A stretch of DNA of 43,868 nucleotides from a virus: positions 1 to 43,868 of IMG/VR virus record IMGVR_UViG_3300024265_000019; one strand, given 5' to 3'. Positions 43,500 to 43,868 of the stretch are shown piece by piece. How positions within the stretch are numbered: the stretch's first letter is position 1; every line of letters starts with the position of its first letter. Position numbers and translations under genes: made by a program. The notes under the pieces are model-generated. The model was not told where the DNA came from, did not search any database, and was given only the letters and a program-made list of their open reading frames with translations.

Positions 43500-43868
43500 A
43501 TGGCAGCAAATAACTTACAGGGCCGCACGTTACTACTTGAGATATTCGATGGTGGAGTATTTAAGGAAATCGGCGGCATTAATACAAAAGAATTTACGCG
43601 TGATAATCCAGTGTCAGACGCAACCAGTCAATCGACTACAGGCAATGAAACAGAGGCTTGTTATGTTGGTTTTTCGACAGTTACATTGTCTGGTTCAGGT
43701 GTTGTTGATAAGCGCTCAGACGCAGCATTAATCGCCTATAAAACATTGGCCACTATTGCTAATTCAAGTGATCCGACTGCTAGATTTAGGTTGACTGATG
43801 AGCTGGAAACCCATGACGGAACTTTTAATATCACATCATTTGGCAAAACTGCAGATGAACAGGATATT
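43500..43868 (+). CDS. Tail tube (major tail) protein, N-terminal part
   Basis: Starts ATG at 43500 with AGGAGG 8-9 bases upstream and runs off the window; the gene finishes at position 178 of the window. This part (123 codons) begins AANNLQGRTLLLEIFDGG and includes DKRSDAALIAYKTLATIANSS. The complete protein has 139 aa, with N-terminal RTLLLEI and a VxLSGSGVVDK segment typical of phage tail tube proteins with a split beta-barrel fold. Confidence 0.85.
   Translation, partial: MAANNLQGRTLLLEIFDGGVFKEIGGINTKEFTRDNPVSDATSQSTTGNETEACYVGFSTVTLSGSGVVDKRSDAALIAYKTLATIANSSDPTARFRLTDELETHDGTFNITSFGKTADEQDI
43742..43868. repeat. Terminal direct repeat, right copy
   Basis: Identical to 1-127; see the left copy. 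The duplicated bases are inside the tail tube gene, and the reading frame is unbroken across the join, so the right copy should be removed when the genome is closed. Confidence 0.95.

Noticed and set aside
1-43868. CRISPR array
   Set aside because: The repeats present are gene-leader repeats with irregular spacing and coding sequence between them; no regular repeat-spacer pattern or cas gene is seen.

Overview
The window is one complete, circular-mapping genome of a tailed bacteriophage with siphovirus tail genes. Its last 127 bases (43742-43868) repeat its first 127 (1-127), so the unit genome is 43,741 bp and the tail tube gene is split across the ends. The host is probably a Gram-negative bacterium and most likely a gammaproteobacterium. 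The reasons are an overlapping inner/outer spanin pair with a lipobox, a lambda-like ninG gene, lambda-style tail-tip genes and tRNA genes with encoded CCA. The DNA is AT-rich, and the tail-tip set resembles that of many aquatic gammaproteobacterial siphoviruses. The host inference is not proven by the sequence.

Rightward late genes run from about 31.2 kb through the circle junction to 11.1 kb. In order they are: small and large terminase, portal, a duplicated pair of virion proteins, two small virion proteins, a MuF-like head protein, a DUF2213 protease with a likely in-frame nested scaffold, a decoration-like protein, major capsid protein, a coiled-coil protein, adaptor, stopper, HK97 gp10-like protein, tail terminator, tail tube, a small beta-rich protein, tail assembly chaperones G and G-T joined by a -1 frameshift, tape measure, three tail-tip genes including an NlpC/P60 peptidase, a gpJ-like tip protein and a large fibre or spike.

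Leftward genes run from 18.3 kb down to 11.1 kb in tightly overlapping operons of mostly small proteins. Recognisable members are a ribbon-helix-helix-like protein with an AT-hook at the head, an XRE-type regulator with its own promoter, a conserved phage protein of unknown function, an HNH-AP2 homing endonuclease and NinG. Six genes of 50-55 codons were recovered here by start/stop coupling.

Between the leftward genes lies a protein-free stretch of about 970 bp (15662-16633). It holds two serine tRNA genes placed exactly at the ends of a 15-bp perfect inverted repeat. On both sides are many further helices, a likely loop-loop contact and at least two pseudoknots. This is the best candidate for an undescribed element: a large ornate phage RNA with embedded tRNAs, to be compared with the GOLLD and ROOL classes.

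Rightward early genes run from 18.4 to 29 kb. They contain a RecE-like exonuclease, a RecT-like annealing protein, a TolA-like coiled-coil protein, a cytosine-C5 DNA methyltransferase with a second conserved gene overlapping it in another frame, an integrase-fold protein that has lost its catalytic residues, and many small unknown genes. Two families of repeated leader sequence (GGAATTGAC type, then AGGGAA type) precede most of these genes and look like modular exchange joints. A lysis cassette (membrane proteins, M15-type endolysin, holin candidates, spanins) lies at 29.1-31.2 kb. I recognise no replicative helicase, primase or polymerase and no active integrase.
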